Shown piece after piece: positions 12,273-25,595 of a DNA stretch of 64,000 nucleotides (position 1 is the stretch's first letter; every line of letters starts with the position of its first letter). The notes below the pieces were generated by a model, which saw only the letters and a list, made by a program, of their open reading frames with translations, ran no database searches and was not told the DNA's origin. The translations under genes and the position numbers were made by a program. The DNA comes from Closterium sp. Naga37s-1 (taxonomy: Eukaryota; Streptophyta; Zygnematophyceae; Desmidiales; Closteriaceae): assembly GCA_947471745.1 (NCBI GenBank), contig CANJKZ010000768.1, forward strand, positions 1 through 64,000, given 5' to 3'.

Positions 12273-15075
12273 CTACTGCTGCACATCGTTGTCACCGTCG
12301 CCGACGTCAGCCAGACGAACGTGGCCGATCGCGACGGAGCACCGGTTGAATGACGGAAAGTGCAGCGCCTTCGTCATGAAGTCGGCCGGCTGCTCAGTGG
12401 TCGGGATGTACTGCAGAACGAACTTCCCACACTTCACCATCTGCTGCAGCCAGGCGTAACGTCGCTCCATGTGCTTGAGGTTGCCCTTCAGCCCCAAGCC
12501 TTCCGCGACAGTGATGGCCGACTGGTTGTCCACACGAAGGACCGTCGGCGTCCCTGCGTCGAGCTGCTGGAACTCTGCAAGGACGAAGCGAAGTCGGCGT
12601 CCCTCCTTGCCTGCTTCCATAGCCGCGACGTACTCAGACCCAGTCGATCAAAGCGTCGCGCACTTGATGCGCTGGCTTGACCAGGAGACAGCGGTGTCGA
12701 AATATATTTCATATCTTTTATAACTGCTTGTAGTTGTAGTGTAGTTATTATGTTTTGTAGGTGGTGCATCTTCTTTCCTTGCATGTTCTTTCCTATTTGT
12801 ACCCTTGCTCAATATTGAATCATCATCTTTGGCCAAACTTCCTTCGCTCCTACCCTCGTTACTCTCGCCCCTACCTTAGCTATGGTTTCAGAGCAACTAA
12901 GCTCCTTGACCTACTTTTTCATGGGCCCACCACTAGCCATGGCGCTCCCCAACGCGTTTCACGTCGCCGCACCCGTCGCGCCCGTCGAGGCGCTCGTCAA
13001 GGCGCTCAGCCTGACGGCCTCGACGACCGCGAAGGCGAGCCCCGTACGGCGCCCCGCTTCCCGTCGTCCTGCTGCCCTGCTCCCCGCCACGCTTCCCACA
13101 GCCGCGGGCGCCCTGCTTCTCGTCGCCGCGGGCGCCCTGCTTCCCGTCGTCGCGGGCGCCCTGCTTCCCGTCGCCGCGGTGCCCTGCTTTCTGCCGCCGC
13201 GGCGCCCCGCGTCCTGTTGCGCTCGGTGCCCTGGTTCCCGTCGCCGCGGCGTCTGCTGTGGGAGGAGGTGGCGAGGGGAAAAGGGAAGGGGGGGGCGTGG
13301 GTGGTTGACGCAGGTCCGCGCGCTGCTGCGTCACACCGCTATTCCGACGCTCGCCTTCCCCTCCCTCTCCCTGTTGCGCGTGCAGCAGTGGGGGGGGTGG
13401 GGGTTTGGGGGTGGCGGGTGTGAGCAACCTGCTGCCGCCCCTCCTCCTCTCTCTCTCACTGCCGCACGTGCCGCTGTGGGGGGAGGGTGAGGGGGTGGCG
13501 GAAGGGTGCGGTTCCGGGTCGCGGCTGAACAAAGGGGTGAGGTTTAAGGGGGTGGCTGAAAGGGGGTGTGGTTTAGGGGTGTGGCTGAAAGGGGGTGTGG
13601 ACTTGGGGGTTCGTAAGAGGGGTTCGCCGCGTGGCTCCCCCCACCTCCTCTCCTCATCCCCCTCTCACCGCCCCTTTGTAAAATGGGGGTTCGTAAGAGG
13701 GGCTCGCCGCGTGGCTCCCCCCACCTCCTCTCCTCATCCCCCTCTCACCCCCCCCCCCCCCTTGGTAAAACGGGGGTTCGTAAGAGGGGCTCGCCGCGTG
13801 GCTCCCCCCACCTCCTCTCCTCATCCCTCATTCACCTCCTCCTCGGTACTTCTCTCCTTCTTCCGCTGCGCACTCTGCATGGTGTACCCCTTCAGGGGGC
13901 GTAACTACACTTCTTCCTACAAGCAATTATGGGGGCGTGTCGAAATATATTTCATATCTTTTATAACTGCTTGTAGTTGTAGTGTAGTTATTATGTTTTG
14001 TAGGTGGTGCATCTTCTTTCCTTGCATGTTCTTTCCTATTTGTACCCTTGCTCAATATTGATTTATCATCTTTGGCCAAACTTCCTTCGCCCCTCCGAAG
14101 ACGAACACGTAGCCGCCCGTGCTCGTCCGGTTCTGCTTGTCGCCAGCATCGTCGGCGTCCACGTAGCCGACCAGGCTCAGCGTCTCTGGTCCACCGCCAA
14201 ACTCCAGGGCGGTGTCACGGGTGTCGGCGAAGTAGTGCAGGCAGCGATCGACCTCGCGCCAGTGGTTGTTGCTCCGCACCGTCAGGCCCCTTCCCAGCTT
14301 GCTGCACGCGAAGGCGATGTCCGGCCTCGTCGTCGTCGCCGCAAACCGCAGCGAGCCGACCTTCTGCCGATATTCCTCCTCTTCGCGACCTTGAGCATCC
14401 TCGTCATCGAATGTCAGCTCCGTGTAGGCGTCGACGGAGACCGGCGTATTCGGGATCCGTCCAGTCTGCTCCTCGTCGATGAAACGCCTCCGGTTCTTCT
14501 GATGTTCACCCCGCGCGGACGTTCGACCAGCTCCCATGTGCCGTTGGCGACGAGGCTGCGAATCTCCTCGTCCATGGTGGCCTTCACCGCCTTGCCTTTC
14601 CAACTCGCCAGCGCCTCCTTCACTGTCATCGTCACGATGTCCCAGCGATGTTCTGGGTCGGCGTGCACGTCGGGATCGAGCTCGGGCGGGTCGACGTCGT
14701 CCTGCGCATCGTCGAGCAACGTGCCGTAGGAGGTCGGCGGCAGGCAAGCATGGTAGCTCGGCTTCTCGCGAGGCTTGCCAAAGTTGACACGAGTGGAACG
14801 TCGCTGCGGAGGCTCGTCTGCTTTGACTTCCACCACATCACTATTAGTGGACTGCTCCCTTGCAGACAGCTTCCCTTTACCGTCATCGGGTTCACCAATG
14901 ACCTCCACAACGTCGCTCGACGAACCATCGTCGAGCTGCTCCCCTGTCAGCGGATCCTCTGCAACCGCTTCCTTCGTCAACGGCTCCCCTGTCGGAGGCA
15001 TCTCTTCCGCCCGCTGCTCCCCTGTCGTCGGCGGCTTCGCACCCCCGTCGACGAGCTTGACATCACGTCGGCCGT
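12273..15075 (-). mobile_element. Ty1/copia remnant, unit A
   Basis: Minus-strand copia pol pieces, described at 27,943-30,745. The RNase H end is at 12,273-12,690 (DNQSAI motif, ending in a TKAL-type motif). The tail of reverse transcriptase and start of RNase H are at about 14,091-14,510 (ATTTRPDIAF motif). The segment before reverse transcriptase is at about 14,514-15,060. It is split by the TRIM-like insertion at 12,695-14,090 and abuts the gypsy remnant head-to-head near 15,075. Confidence 0.85.
12695..14090 (+). mobile_element. TRIM-like LTR element nested in copia, unit A
   Basis: Two identical-length (153 bp) direct terminal repeats at 12,695-12,847 and 13,938-14,090 differ at only two or three positions and start TGTCG. 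TGGTTTCAGAGC at 12,883-12,894 resembles a plant initiator-tRNA-Met primer-binding site, and a G-rich tract precedes the right repeat. The 1.1-kb interior has no retrotransposon protein but includes GC-rich 24-bp repeats (about 13,105-13,230) and three copies of an approximately 80-bp repeat (about 13,604-13,840). No clear target duplication is seen. Confidence 0.7.
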
Positions 15076-15084
15076 TGGCGATGC

Positions 15085-18000
15085 CACTGGTCGGTGCTAC
15101 AAGCAACGTCCGCAGGCTCCCTTCAAAGGGCGCTGCTTCGCATGCAATCGGCAGGGGCACCATAAGAGCGATAGATTACTTGGTCGTGATTGGCTGCGAC
15201 GGCACAACCCGCGCATAGACTGGACGACGGGCGATTGCATTGTGCGACTCAACAGTAACAACATCGCCTTACCTCGCTAAAGCTCGCCGGAGTCTTCGTC
15301 GGTTCGTGCTAACGCGATCACAATGAAACGCGCTGTAGCGGCAGGAGCTTACATGTACGCGGTTGACATTCGGGAAGCCGAGGCAGCAGACAAACCTAGC
15401 GATTTGCAGAAACTGCTCGCCGACGTATCGGATTACTTGGCAACAGTTATGAAGAAGTACAGCGGGATTTTTTCGGACGACTTGCCGGAGGGACTGCCAC
15501 CTCAGCGACTGCACAACCACATGATAGAGTTAGAACTGGGGGCACAGCCGGCAGTACAGCGACAATTCCGACTGGCCCAACCCGAACTAGACAAACTGTG
15601 GAAGGAGCTGGATTACCTGCTCAAGAAGAAATTACTTCGTTCGATTTCGTCACCTTTCGCAGCACCGATACTGTTCACACTGAAATAAGATGGGGGATTT
15701 CGCATGTGCAGAGAACACCGCGCACTGAACAGGGGTACGATCAAGTCCCGTTACCCCAATCCCGCGAGCCGAAGAACTCATCGACCACCTTCGCACAGCT
15801 CGCGTCTTCTCGAAGATCGATCAGATAGGCGTCAACCCACCCGACTGCCCGAAACCGCCTTCCGCACCCGTTACTTATCATTCGAATACACCGTCATGCC
15901 CTTCGGACTGACCAACGCCCCCGCCACTTTTCAAATGACCATGAATGAAGCCTTCCGCCCACTTTTAGATAAGTGCGTAATCGTCTACTTCGACGATATA
16001 CTGATCTACAGCCCAGATAGAGCACAACATCTACGGGACATCGGAGCAGTTTTTAAAATACCGAGTGAGAACTGCCTACTTACCAAAGCCTCAAAGTGTG
16101 AGTTTTTACATACCAGTAGACTAGAGTTTTTAGGGCACGTTATTTCAGCTGACGGAGTGGAAACTGACCCGGAGAAAATTGCAGCGATTCAAGCATGGCA
16201 CGCGCCAACCAACTTGACTGAGTTGCAGAGTTTACTGGGGTTTGTCAACTACGTGCGATGGTTCGTCCCTGACATGGCGCAGTTGACTGCCCCGTTGAAC
16301 GACCTGCTGAGGAAGGGGGTTGAGTACACATGGGGGGAGAAAGAGCAAGTTGCCTTCTTGGCCCTCAAAAAAATTTTATGCTCGCCGCCCGTGCTTCACA
16401 TCGCTGATCCACACCGCCCGTTCGAACTTGTCACCGACGCAAGTGACATCGATGTAGGAGTAGTACAGTTGCAGGACTTCGGGAACGGCCTTCGGCCAAT
16501 TGCGTACGAGTCCCGCAAACTTCACCCGCCCGAACGCAACTACCCGATACACGACAGCGAGATGCTGGCGATCGTGCACGAGTTCAAGGTGTGGCGGTGC
16601 TACCTGACAGGAGCCGACGCGATAGTGCGGACATCATCGTGCGCCTTAGTATCTCCGCGCTCAATCGAACCTCAATCCATGACAGATGCGATGGTTGGAC
16701 TATTTGGAGTCCAATCGTCACTACACCGTCACGTACATAAAGGGGGCATCGAATATCGCTGACGCCCTCACTCGCCCCACTGCCGAACTTGACGCCATCC
16801 TACTCGCCCAAACCAGCCCACTGTTAACAGGCCTATTCACCCACAAATATCGCACCGACCCATTTTTTACCACGTGAAATTCGCAGCAATTGATAAAAGC
16901 TGAGGGAGTATATTACGTAAGGACTGGCACAAACCACATCTGGGTACCAGCATATTCACGGTGAAGGGAACTGCTACTGCAAGAGGCACATGTCGGGGTT
17001 ACATCGGGTCACTTCAGGGTAGAAAAGACGCGACATCAACTGCAGTGGTACTGCTACTGGCCGAAGCTGTTCACCGACGTACAGCACCACGTGGGATCGT
17101 GCCCCACGTGCCAGGTGACGAAGAGCTCGCGCAAGAAAAAGGCGGGTCAAATGCAGCCGATTCCGCCGCCCGAGCGCGCCTGGCAGGTTACAATGGATTT
17201 CGTCACTGGGTTACCTTCGAGCCTTGGTGGTAATGACGCGGTCATGGTTGTCGTTGACCGACTGACAAAAATGGCCCATTTTGCTGCGTGCAGGAAGTAA
17301 ATCTCAGTCGAAGAAACTGCTCGTATGTTCATCGTGATCGTCGCTCGCCTGCACGGGATACCAGCCACGATTATCAGCGACTGCGACACGAAGTTTACCA
17401 GCAATTTCTGGAAAATCTCTGGGAGCATTTCGGGACCCGGCTACAATTCAGTTCGTCGTACCACCCCGAGACCGACGGCCAGACGGAGCGGACGAACCAG
17501 ACCATGGAGCAGCTGATTTGTGCCACGTGCGACGACCCGACAACCTAAGAGCAGCAGATGCCGCTGATCGAGTTACCTGAACTACGGGCAAAACCCCACA
17601 GTGCTCATGACACCGAGCTCGGACAACCCGACACCATGCGCACAACAATTCGCCGAGATTGTGCAAGCTGCCCGGACGCGCGCATCAGACGCAATTAAAA
17701 ATGCGAATGTCATCGCTAAAAGGAACGCCGACCGCCACCGCTGCCTTGTGACGTACCAGTCAGGAGACTATGTACTACTCGAACGCAGAACTTACGCCTG
17801 CCCGTCGTACCAAATCTCTGCCCGCGCTAGTGTGGCCCATTCCAGATCAGCAACATGATAACACCGGTCACCGTCCATCTCCTGTTACTGACCGACTTGT
17901 ACATCAGCCCGTTGTCCCACGTCAGCCTGCTTCGCCCATACATCGCCACCTCAAGCCAACTGCCATGTCGTCGCCCGCCATGACACGCTCTACATCGGAG

Positions 18001-18185
18001 CCGATCATCGACCCCGAAAAAAAATTGAGCCATCGAATTCGACACCCACGGGAATTCGGAGAAGAGAGTTCCTCGTTCGCTGGAATGACCGCAGCCCCAC
18101 AGAGGATAGCTGGGTGTTCCTGGCCAACATCGAAAACCACCCTGCCCTGCAAGTGTACCTGCGAAGCCGGGGTTTCCGCGGTTAG
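15085..18185 (+). mobile_element. Ty3/gypsy chromovirus remnant, unit B
   Basis: Pieces of one gypsy polyprotein in the expected order. A Gag zinc-knuckle-like CFACNRQGHH stretch and the end of protease (GRDWLRRHNP) lie at 15,085-15,280. The start of reverse transcriptase is at 15,323-15,688, closed by a TAA. Reverse transcriptase is at 15,704-16,300 with YFDD at 15,986-15,997, followed by RNase H to about 16,640. The integrase zinc finger and core are at about 16,960-17,548, with DFVTGLP, SDCDTKF and QTERTNQ. A C-terminal chromodomain at 18,063-18,185 (EDSWVFLANIENHPALQ) marks it as a chromovirus. The stop at 15,686, an out-of-frame stretch at about 15,764-15,830 and a shift near 16,630 mean it cannot encode an active polyprotein. 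LTRs were not identified. Confidence 0.9.
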
Positions 18186-19364
18186 TTGGCAAACGAGTAC
18201 AAGCTGTGAGCAAAGGCGTGAGCGAACATAAATAGCGAAGCATGCAAACGATAACGCGGTGCGTGCGAGCTAGCTAGTGTGAAGCTCGCGCGAGGTTCGG
18301 GCTAGTCCCGAAGCGTAGGCCGACTCGGCCAGTCCAGCGATGCATGGTTTGGCAAATGCAGCGCGCGAAAGTTGGCGAAGCCCCGTTAGCAGCAACGGCG
18401 AACAACGGTTGGTCCTGTACGCGATGTTGAAGCACGCGGTAAGGAATGTCGAAAAACTCCTTACACTACCCCCTCCTCGCTACCTCGATACAGTGCACCC
18501 GTAACATGTAGTAAGAAAACCATCAGTTTCTTGTCATTCTGCTAAGCATCTCATTCTCTTCCCAACAACCACAACCTGATTAGACAAACACATGGTTTCG
18601 TCCAGATGATCGAAATTGGGAATAGGTGCAATCTAAGCGCTTATGGACGTTCATCAACCTTCGTTACAACGACAGAGTACGTCATTGGCGCTAGGTTGGG
18701 TGAGCGCACGCTGCTTTTCTCACGTGAATCGTCTCTTATTTTGAGAAAGTCAAAGGTGCATGGGTCGGATTTATATGGTTAGCCAACAAACAACGCACTT
18801 ATCCGTGCCTCACCTGAAGTTTGGTGTGCAGCCTCAATAGCAAGATGTGGGACTTGAAGATGGTTGGTGTGCCTACCATCGGCTGCCCCCGTCTCCTTGA
18901 AGCCACCCACCTTCCTCAACCCACATTTTTTCACTTTTCTTCCCGCTAATTTGCCTCCTGCCAATTATCTGGATTGAGTCTACGTAGTATAATCATGGTT
19001 TCCATCGTAATGCATTGTACAGATAGACCAAATCTTAGTGTTCTCCTATACCTGCCTTTCCACCTCTTCATCTTGCTTCATACTTAAACTTCTCCTGCTC
19101 CTGCTGTAAAAAATGCTCCTGCTGTAATTGATGCTTCTACAGCTTCTGCTGCTTCCACCGGCCACTCCCAGAAGCCCCTCTCTCAATCTCCCATCACCTT
19201 ACTAGCACACATCCAGCACCATAGAAACAAAATTTCAACATCTTACAAGCTCACCTTCAGCATCATACAAACAAATACGGTACCCAGCATCTTACAAGCA
19301 CACATTCAGCATCGTGGATACTATTTCCCAACATCTCAGCACCGTTTAGTCGCATAGAAGCAAG
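18186..19364. other. No gene seen, unit B
   Basis: Counterpart of 2,501-3,690. It holds CTCCTGCTGT-type short repeats near 19,085-19,150 and the CAGCATCTTACAAG repeat field from about 19,210. A 61-residue frame at 18,779-18,964 shows no recognisable similarity and I do not treat it as a gene. Confidence 0.6.
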
Positions 19365-19933
19365 TGTTGGAGGTGGCGTGTGTTGGAAGCAAGGTGGTGG
19401 TGGGGCGATTGATATGCCCCCAACCCACCGAGTGTGTTTCTTCTAGGTGCTCAAGATTGAGCAAGCTAGAAGTTTCGTGAAGGTGCAGGTTGACTTCGGA
19501 GGACTTGCACTTCGGTGCCACATGGCAACTCAAGAACAATCGAGACTGAAGAAGAATTCGGTTCGGTGAAATTCGAGTGTCGAATTTCACCCCTTCGAAA
19601 TGTTACTCGAACATTCGCGAGTGTAGCGGTTCGAGGTTACTTGTGCGACTCGATCTTGTTTGCATGCTATAAATCTGTTTTCTTTGTATTGCATGAAATC
19701 ATACTGATCACATAGTGAAATTCAGAGTTCTTTGTACAAGGTACATTCGAACACAAATTCCAGAGAGCTTCTATACTTGCATTCAAGAGCACCACCCAAC
19801 ACGTGAACGCCTATATCTCGGCGGATACTTAGGCGATCGACGTGTGTGACGGCTCGTTGGAAAGCTAAGACAGAGCTCTATCGTTTAGAACAACTCCCAG
19901 TTCCTGCAAAGTAGAGGAGAGTCCTTTACAACA
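19365..19933 (+). mobile_element. Solo LTR with 5-bp target duplication, unit B
   Basis: A 569-bp element starting TGTTGGAGGTGG and ending CCTTTACAACA, with TG...CA termini. It is flanked by a perfect 5-bp duplication GCAAG at 19,360-19,364 and 19,934-19,938. There is no internal region or second LTR, so it is a solo LTR left by recombination. It has a TATA-like TATAAAT near 19,668. A diverged relative in opposite orientation lies at 46,677-47,230. Ty1/copia-type ends make a copia origin likely, but the family cannot be set without the internal domain. Confidence 0.88.
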
Positions 19934-20268
19934 GCAAGTACCGTTCCCAGCATCTGTACAAGCATGTAGAAGCAAAATGCAAGATTTGACAAGCAAAAAG
20001 AAACCCAGCATCATACAAAAATAAACCCAGCATCTTACAAGCACACAATCAGCATTGGTGAAACAAATACACAGCATCTTACAAACGATCTAACCCGAAA
20101 TGAAACTCATCTTCTTGATCCTGAATCTCCTGCGCCCCTATACCCCAGATTCTTTTCTGTGCTTTGCTGCTCCCACGTCTACCGCTTCTACATTTCCCGG
20201 TCAAGCCTTGCCTGGTTTCGCTGCAGGCCAACAATTTCCTGCTACGCACTCGCTTGGTACGGCTGCTT

Positions 20269-21356
<1,088 letters not shown>

Positions 21357-21471
21357 ACTGACGAACGCTTTTGGATCGGGGTTGATTTCAACTGCTCGAG
21401 TAATATACAAAGGCGATAAGTGCACTGTGTGGTTCTAGAGTTACTGCTGAAGAGGAACTGCGGAAAGGCTC

Positions 21472-21693
21472 ATTTTATGTGACAGCCCAGGTCCTACCAG
21501 GAATGAAGTCGTGCGGTTGAGAGCTGATGTGCGTCCACCTTCACTACCTCACCCATTCCCATAAGCCATCGAGGCGCAATAATGCAAAATTTGTGAGGGA
21601 AATCCTCCAATCCCCTCTCTCATTCCAATTATGCAATGCTCGAGCGCCAATCAGACCACGCACAACGCGGCGAACGGAATAATGCGAGGAACG
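21472..21693 (-). promoter_or_regulatory. Alpha upstream region, unit B
   Basis: Identical in content to 5,799-6,020: a TATA-like site at 21,472-21,479, the shared ATAATGCAAA/CCAAT block at about 21,580-21,615, and the ACGCGGCGAA element near 21,665. Confidence 0.4.
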
Positions 21694-22593
21694 ATGACAG
21701 CTATTTGACTGGCGAGAATGAATTCGCCGACGAGTCGAATATTCGCGAAAACCAAACACGCGCCATCTCGTGGCCGTACAAAATTCGCCGGACCTGGTAA
21801 ACACTTTGACGAAACTTTCTCGCGTTTCGGAGCAAGAGGTGGTAACTTGGCTCTCTTCACTCCCATCCCTTACCAGTACCCCGCTTACCCAAGCAAGCAC
21901 CTATCATTTCTGTGATCACTGTACTGAGTTGCATAAAAGAAAACAAAGCTACAATAGAACATGCTTTACAGTCTACCACCCGTGAGTAATGTTGTCAAAT
22001 TCATCCGAAGATTAGGGTGGTACAAAAATTTCACCAGATGCTTTTCACGGACACTCGCTTTGGGCTGAAATATGTTGATGCTACCATAAGCACCCAGGCC
22101 CCCAAAAGTCAGCGTTTTGACACTGAGAAAGCACTCAATGGAGAAGTTGCACACTGAAATGGAGGCCTGGCACACCGGAAGCATAACTTGCCTCCCGCAA
22201 CCCTTTCCCAGACCTACCGTCTCCCCCTCCACCCTCCCCCCCCCCCCTCCTCCCCCCTCCGGCCCCGTCCCACATAGTCTCCCAAACCTTCCATTTAGTA
22301 TCGCCACCTGGCGAGAGAGCTAATCACCTACAGGGCCTCATCGAGTTGTCCGCATAAGTGATGACATGGCGCTTTGAGTGCTGATGCAGCTCCGGATAGC
22401 CTCATGCAAAGAAACTGCGGGTAGTATTACATAGTACAAGATGCTATTACAAGGAGTGTCACAAACAGCTTAGGAAAACGTGCATTTGTCCCCAGATGTC
22501 TCACAACCCTGCTCTATGTTACAGTTTGGCTACAGCCTAAACACCATGTGACCACCCGCATTGTATACCACTAATCCGTTTCATTCAGAAATT
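21694..22593. other. No gene seen between alpha and beta, unit B
   Basis: About 900 bp between the alpha upstream region and the 3' end of beta. It contains a C-rich run near 22,233-22,262 whose length differs among the units, and no supported gene. Equivalents: 6,021-6,922 and 37,362-38,261. Confidence 0.6.
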
Positions 22594-23610
22594 CTAACCA
22601 ACCGTGGGAGCTCTCTGGACGATCCCAGCATTGTCTACGTAGATGAGAACGCGATTCTCTCGAAAGTCCGTGGTCATCATAAACCCACTCGGAATGACGG
22701 AAACGGTCCACGAAGGCGGCACAGCGGCTTTGATATGCTTGAGAGCCTTCTCTCCCTTCATCCCCACCACCTCGGGCCAGGAGGTTTTGCTGCGAACGGA
22801 AGGAATCAAACAGCGTTACACCAAAAAAATGCATATATGATACACTGTGGTCATCACAGCCCCACTCGAAACGACGGCAAAGCTACAGTGTGGGGGCACA
22901 GAGGCCAGCATCTGCTTGCGTGCTGACTCTCCCGTCACCCCAGGCCAGAAATTCTTGCTGGCGGGATGACGAGACGGCGGCGGAGGGGAACGAGCAGCAT
23001 TTCAAGAAACATGGCATGATTGAAAAAACGTCTCAAAAAAACATATGCATGGAGAGAAATAACATTGATAGGGATTACTAATAAAACAACAACAGCCATC
23101 TACCTTGTATCGGAGGCGATCTGCTGCGTCTTCGGCCTCGGCTTCTTCCGCTGCTGCTGCTGCTTCAGGGTTGTCAGCATCTGTCTGCCGATCTGCCTCA
23201 GCGTCGGAATCTGCTGCCCCTGCTGCTGCAGTTTGCGCGGAAGGGTAGCGTCTTCAAAGAGCAAGGGGAATTGCGCGTCGCCCGAGTCGCCAGGAGCGGA
23301 GAGAGCCTGCTCGAACGACGACTGGAGTGCGACTCCGGCCGCCCAAGGGGATCGGGAAGAGAATTGGGGTAAAATTTATATACAAGTTAAATCTCGGGGG
23401 ACGCGGAATGGAACGTAATAGTCGTGAGGCACGGAAGAGGCAAGGTTAACACGTTCGTCGGGGCTGAACGTGGTGAAGGACGGCGGGGAGAAATGATCGT
23501 GACTTACTTTGACCGTGCTCGCCATCAGTTAGAAGCCGCCCCCGACTCGCTCCTTCGCTGTCACGCGGTCCGCAAGACAAGACCAGCACCAGGAGAAACC
23601 CGAGCAGCAT
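22594..23610 (-). CDS. Beta gene, secreted Gln-rich potato-inhibitor-I protein, unit B
   Basis: Paralogue of alpha with the same architecture, 177 residues predicted. Exon 1 is 23,508-23,610 (MLLGFLLVLVLSC signal peptide, then GRLLTD), ending at a strong GTAAGT donor in phase 1. Exon 2 is 23,104-23,338: PRKLQQQGQQ, Gln-rich, ending AAG|GTAGAT in phase 2. Exon 3 is 22,594-22,789: KTSWPEVVG start, DFRENRVLIYVD after the loop, PTVG end. P1 by alignment is Thr and P1' is Asp, so its specificity should differ from alpha. The exon 2 boundary aligned with alpha and gamma has GG where AG is required, yet the exons sum to 534 nt and stay in frame. Either the site is non-canonical or the gene is no longer spliced correctly. 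Confidence 0.72.
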
Positions 23611-23741
23611 ACTGACGAAATCTCACTAGCACGAGGCTAAATCAACAGGTGGAGTAGTAGAAAGGGTCAAATTGCGCACTGTGTGGTTTTAGAGTTGTGG
23701 CTTGTAGAAGTAAATGGTGAAGAGGAACTGTGAGAAGTCTC

Positions 23742-23946
23742 TTTTTTATGCCAGAGCTGAGGGGAAACGCTGGAAGTGTGGTTGTGAGCTGATGAGACCA
23801 GCCCATCCCGTCTTATTGCACTGAATTATATGGGGTCCCGTAATGCAAATTTTGGAGGGCAATCATCCAATCAAATTCTTCTTCCATTGAGCAGTTCCCG
23901 TAAGCCAATCACAGCACTCGGTACGCGGCGAAATTAATAATGCAAC
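23742..23946 (-). promoter_or_regulatory. Beta upstream region, unit B
   Basis: Counterpart of 8,071-8,275, with the TATA-like site at 23,742-23,750 and the shared block at 23,837-23,871. It carries G in place of A in the CCCATAATGC core of unit A. In unit C this whole region is deleted. Confidence 0.4.
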
Positions 23947-24704
23947 GCACGCCGCGAGCTGATTGGATAACGACAACTTTTGTCGAAAAACGATTTCTCG
24001 CGAAATTCAAACCGGTGTCGTCTCGAAGTCTAAGTCGCTGTCGCCCGACTTGAGTAGCATTCAGGCGGATTTTCGACGCGATAAAAACGGACGTTGTACC
24101 CTGGTATACCCCGCCGCAATCATAACGACTCTTCCAGTCGTCACTGTATTGTGTTACATAAATGAACAACAAAAACTCTTTTACATCCACTGCCTAACTC
24201 AAAACCATTCTGGTGCTCTTCAGCACACCCAGTAGTGCCTAAGCCTCTTTGTTTCCCCATAGTGCACTCACGTCAAGTGGGGTCCCTCCTCATACTAAGC
24301 AGTCCATTGTGTTCACTTAGAAAATAAACGTCCGAGTCTCTAACAAACTGGGAAAGGAAACCTATGCTAAGCCTGGTAGAGTCGTTTGTGCACGTTTGGT
24401 AGTCCGTCACGGTTAGAATGGATAGCATCTTTCCTGGCGCCAGAAATTATTTATTTTCACCACGTCAAGTGGCACTTGCAACCCAAGAAAGCGAATCATA
24501 CAAACAAGCAAACTGCATCGTACAAACAAACAAAGCCACTCTACCCCTCATGCACCTCTCTGAACCTTCACTCCAGCCTCTTCTACGGAATCACACACCG
24601 CGCAACCGATCCTGCCTCTCCAGCTCCGCCGCCATATCCTGCTGCTCTTGAGGCGTCTCAAAGGCAAACAAAGCCATCCTACATCATACACCTCTCTGAA
24701 CATG

Positions 24705-25488
24705 CTACGGAATCCTGCCGTGCAAACGATCCTGCCTTTCCAGCTCCGCCTCCATATCCTGCTGGTACTGATTATACCTATCCTGAGCATACTGCTCATC
24801 CAGCGCCTTCTTGTCCGCCTGGATCCACGCTTCGAGGGCCGCCTGATCGTCGGCTATTTTCTGCGCTTCCGACTTCTCCGTCGCAGACTGCTGCCCCTCC
24901 GTCCCCTGCTGCTGCCCCTCCGCCGGCTGCTGCACCACTGCAGGCTGCTGCACCGCCGCCGGCTGCTGCACCTGCGCGGCAGGCTTCACCACGGCCGGGA
25001 CCGGCCGCCGTGTCGGCACCGGCTTCTGCTGTGGCAGCGTCACCGGCTTCTGCGGCACCGGCTTCTGTTTCGGCACCCTCTGCTGCTGCAGTTTACGCTC
25101 AAGTGGGGCATCTGAGACGAGCGGGGGGATTTTCGAGTCGCCAGAGTAGCCAGTCACGGAAATTGTCTGCCCGATCGAAGATTGCTGTACTACGATTCCA
25201 CCTGTAAGGAAAGATTGGGGAGAGATTTGGGAGAGGCTCAGCTGAAAAAAAAATGAAAATTCGAAGTGCCAAGCTACGTGAGCACAGGAAGAGGCAATGA
25301 TTAGGACGCTATGATGCGTCGGCGAGAAAAGAAAAGTCACTCATTTTTTCAGGCTGCATTATTCGCCTTCGTTATGAACTCGTCTTACGTCGATCGTTCA
25401 GGTCGCTTAAGAGTCTACGCGCCTGAAATCCTTCGCTGACCAGCGGTCCGCAAGAGAAGACAAGAACGAGGAGAAATCCCAGCAACAT
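24705..25488 (-). CDS. Gamma gene, secreted Gln/Pro-rich coiled protein, unit B
   Basis: Third paralogue, 198 residues predicted from exon 1 (25,389-25,488) and exon 2 (24,705-25,201). Exon 1 encodes the same kind of signal peptide (MLLGFLLVLVFSC) with ARRLLSD at residues 23-29, and a GTAAGA donor in phase 1. Exon 2 follows TTACAG in matching phase. It carries the family segment ending PLERKLQQQ, then a Pro/Val/Gln-rich stretch (KPVPQKPV, QQPAVVQQPA) and a charged, helix-prone end (ALEAWIQADKKALDEQYAQD). The potato inhibitor I domain of alpha and beta is absent. It may have lost exon 3 or have a separate role as a structural extracellular protein. No enzyme motif is visible. Confidence 0.68.
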
Positions 25489-25595
25489 TTTGACAAGCTT
25501 CGATGGGTACTAGCTCGGGATGATTTAAAAGCGAGGTCGGTTTGTTCAAAAGCAGAAAGGGTTTGCTGGCTGATAGAGTCTGAGTCAGAACTTCG

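Noticed and set aside
11978..12295. Minus frame sharing the RERGRGVLKEVG segment with the MULE fusion
   Set aside because: Could be a MULE C-terminus, but I could not recognise it as part of that family, so it is not annotated as coding.
12761..13490. Overlapping 200-220-residue frames on both strands
   Set aside because: They fall in the GC-rich tandem repeats of the TRIM-like interior and have no family features.
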